Positions 5,948 through 6,201 of a stretch of DNA of 6,201 nt are shown here, piece after piece (position 1 is the first letter of the stretch; every line of letters begins with the position of its first letter). Location of the stretch: positions 1 to 6,201 of the forward strand of contig NZ_BAAACW010000050.1 of the NCBI RefSeq assembly GCF_039521845.1, read 5' to 3'. A model generated the notes under the pieces. That model made no database searches. It had not been told where the DNA came from and was given only the letters and a program-made list of their open reading frames with translations. The translations under genes were made by a program, and so were the position numbers. Source of the stretch: Alkalibacterium iburiense. GTDB lineage: Bacteria; Bacillota; Bacilli; Lactobacillales; Carnobacteriaceae_A.

Positions 5948-6201
5948 CCAACCACACTCTCTCAGCTCAAATCATTTAAAATGTTCACAAATGACAGGCT
6001 ACCAACTTATTAGCTTATATGATTTATAGAATGTTAAATAACCCATCTTTTTTTTGAAAAGTGAGATGTATATAAAAGAAGTCACAAGTGACTGCTTTTT
6101 TTATCCTAACCTTTGATGTATACTCTTTAATAATGGTAATGCCAAAAGTTCTATGAAAAATCAGATTATTCCTGTTCGAAGGTATGATATTCCCAAATAG
6201 G
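5948..6201. other. Non-coding tail, no recognisable gene
   Basis: This stretch is AT-rich. On the + strand the only start-to-stop frames are tiny, for example a 15-codon ATG frame at 6153-6200 without a ribosome site. On the minus strand, a frame open from the right edge to a TAA at 6026-6024 has 58 codons, no ATG and no recognisable family. It holds an eight-T run (6048-6055), a second terminator-like hairpin (6074-6102), and two copies of GATGTATA (6065-6072 and 6115-6122). It looks like an inter-operon spacer, possibly with the 3' end of a leftward gene beginning beyond the window. Confidence 0.6.
6074..6102 (+). terminator. Second intrinsic terminator-like hairpin
   Basis: Arms AGTCA (6080-6084) and TGACT (6089-6093) close a four-base loop. 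The stem extends past one A-G mismatch (6079/6094) through AAAAG (6074-6078) paired with CTTTT (6095-6099). Seven T residues (6096-6102) follow directly. The form is that of a rightward intrinsic terminator. No gene between it and the operon terminator explains it. On the minus strand, CTTTTATA gives a weaker T-tract, so it could also end a leftward transcript. Confidence 0.6.

Noticed and set aside
6024..6200. Minus-strand frame of 58 codons open from the right edge, ending in TAA at 6026-6024
   Set aside because: It has no start codon in the window, runs through the terminator-like hairpin and the eight-T tract, has low-complexity AT-rich codons, and matches no family I recognise. It is most likely chance.
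6153..6200. 15-codon ATG frame on the + strand near the right edge
   Set aside because: It has no Shine-Dalgarno and no promoter in front of it, and its length is within chance.
1..6201. CRISPR arrays, tRNA or rRNA genes, insertion sequences, phage or defence genes
   Set aside because: No repeat-spacer pattern, cloverleaf, transposase motif or terminal inverted repeats were seen. The window is a core metabolic operon.

Overview
The window carries a compact four-gene glycogen-synthesis operon, glgB-glgC-glgD-glgA, all on the + strand and filling about 92% of the sequence. Base composition is AT-rich and the protein sequences have a low-GC Gram-positive look. A separate catalytically degenerate GlgD next to GlgC is a Firmicutes arrangement. 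The GlgB and GlgC sequences read like those of Lactobacillales (streptococcus or Carnobacteriaceae-like). That placement is inference from remembered family sequences, not from a search.

Layout: positions 1-136 are an AT-rich upstream region holding a 22-bp imperfect palindrome and a good leftward extended -10 element, with only weak candidates for the rightward operon promoter. glgB (137-2065, branching enzyme) is followed by a 72-bp gap, then glgC (2138-3283, ADP-glucose pyrophosphorylase catalytic subunit). glgD (3273-4445, non-catalytic partner subunit) overlaps glgC by 11 bp. glgA (4454-5893, glycogen synthase) starts 8 bp after the glgD stop, or overlaps it by 4 bp if its upstream GTG is used. 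A strong intrinsic terminator follows glgA at once. The last ~250 bp contain no recognisable gene but do contain a second terminator-like hairpin.

The genes form one pathway. GlgC, with GlgD, makes ADP-glucose from glucose-1-phosphate and ATP. GlgA polymerises it into alpha-1,4-glucan, and GlgB introduces alpha-1,6 branches. The degradative gene glgP, often the last gene of this operon, is not present; the terminator closes the unit after glgA.

The most unusual signal is the glgC ribosome-binding region. A canonical AAGGAGGG lies far upstream of the ATG, separated from it by a 9-bp hairpin with a GGAA (GNRA) tetraloop. Folding the hairpin restores normal spacing. The same hairpin contains the start codon of a 5-codon ORF whose TAG directly abuts the glgC ATG. 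This suggests hairpin-bridged initiation, or leader-peptide termination-reinitiation, at the gene that commits carbon to glycogen.
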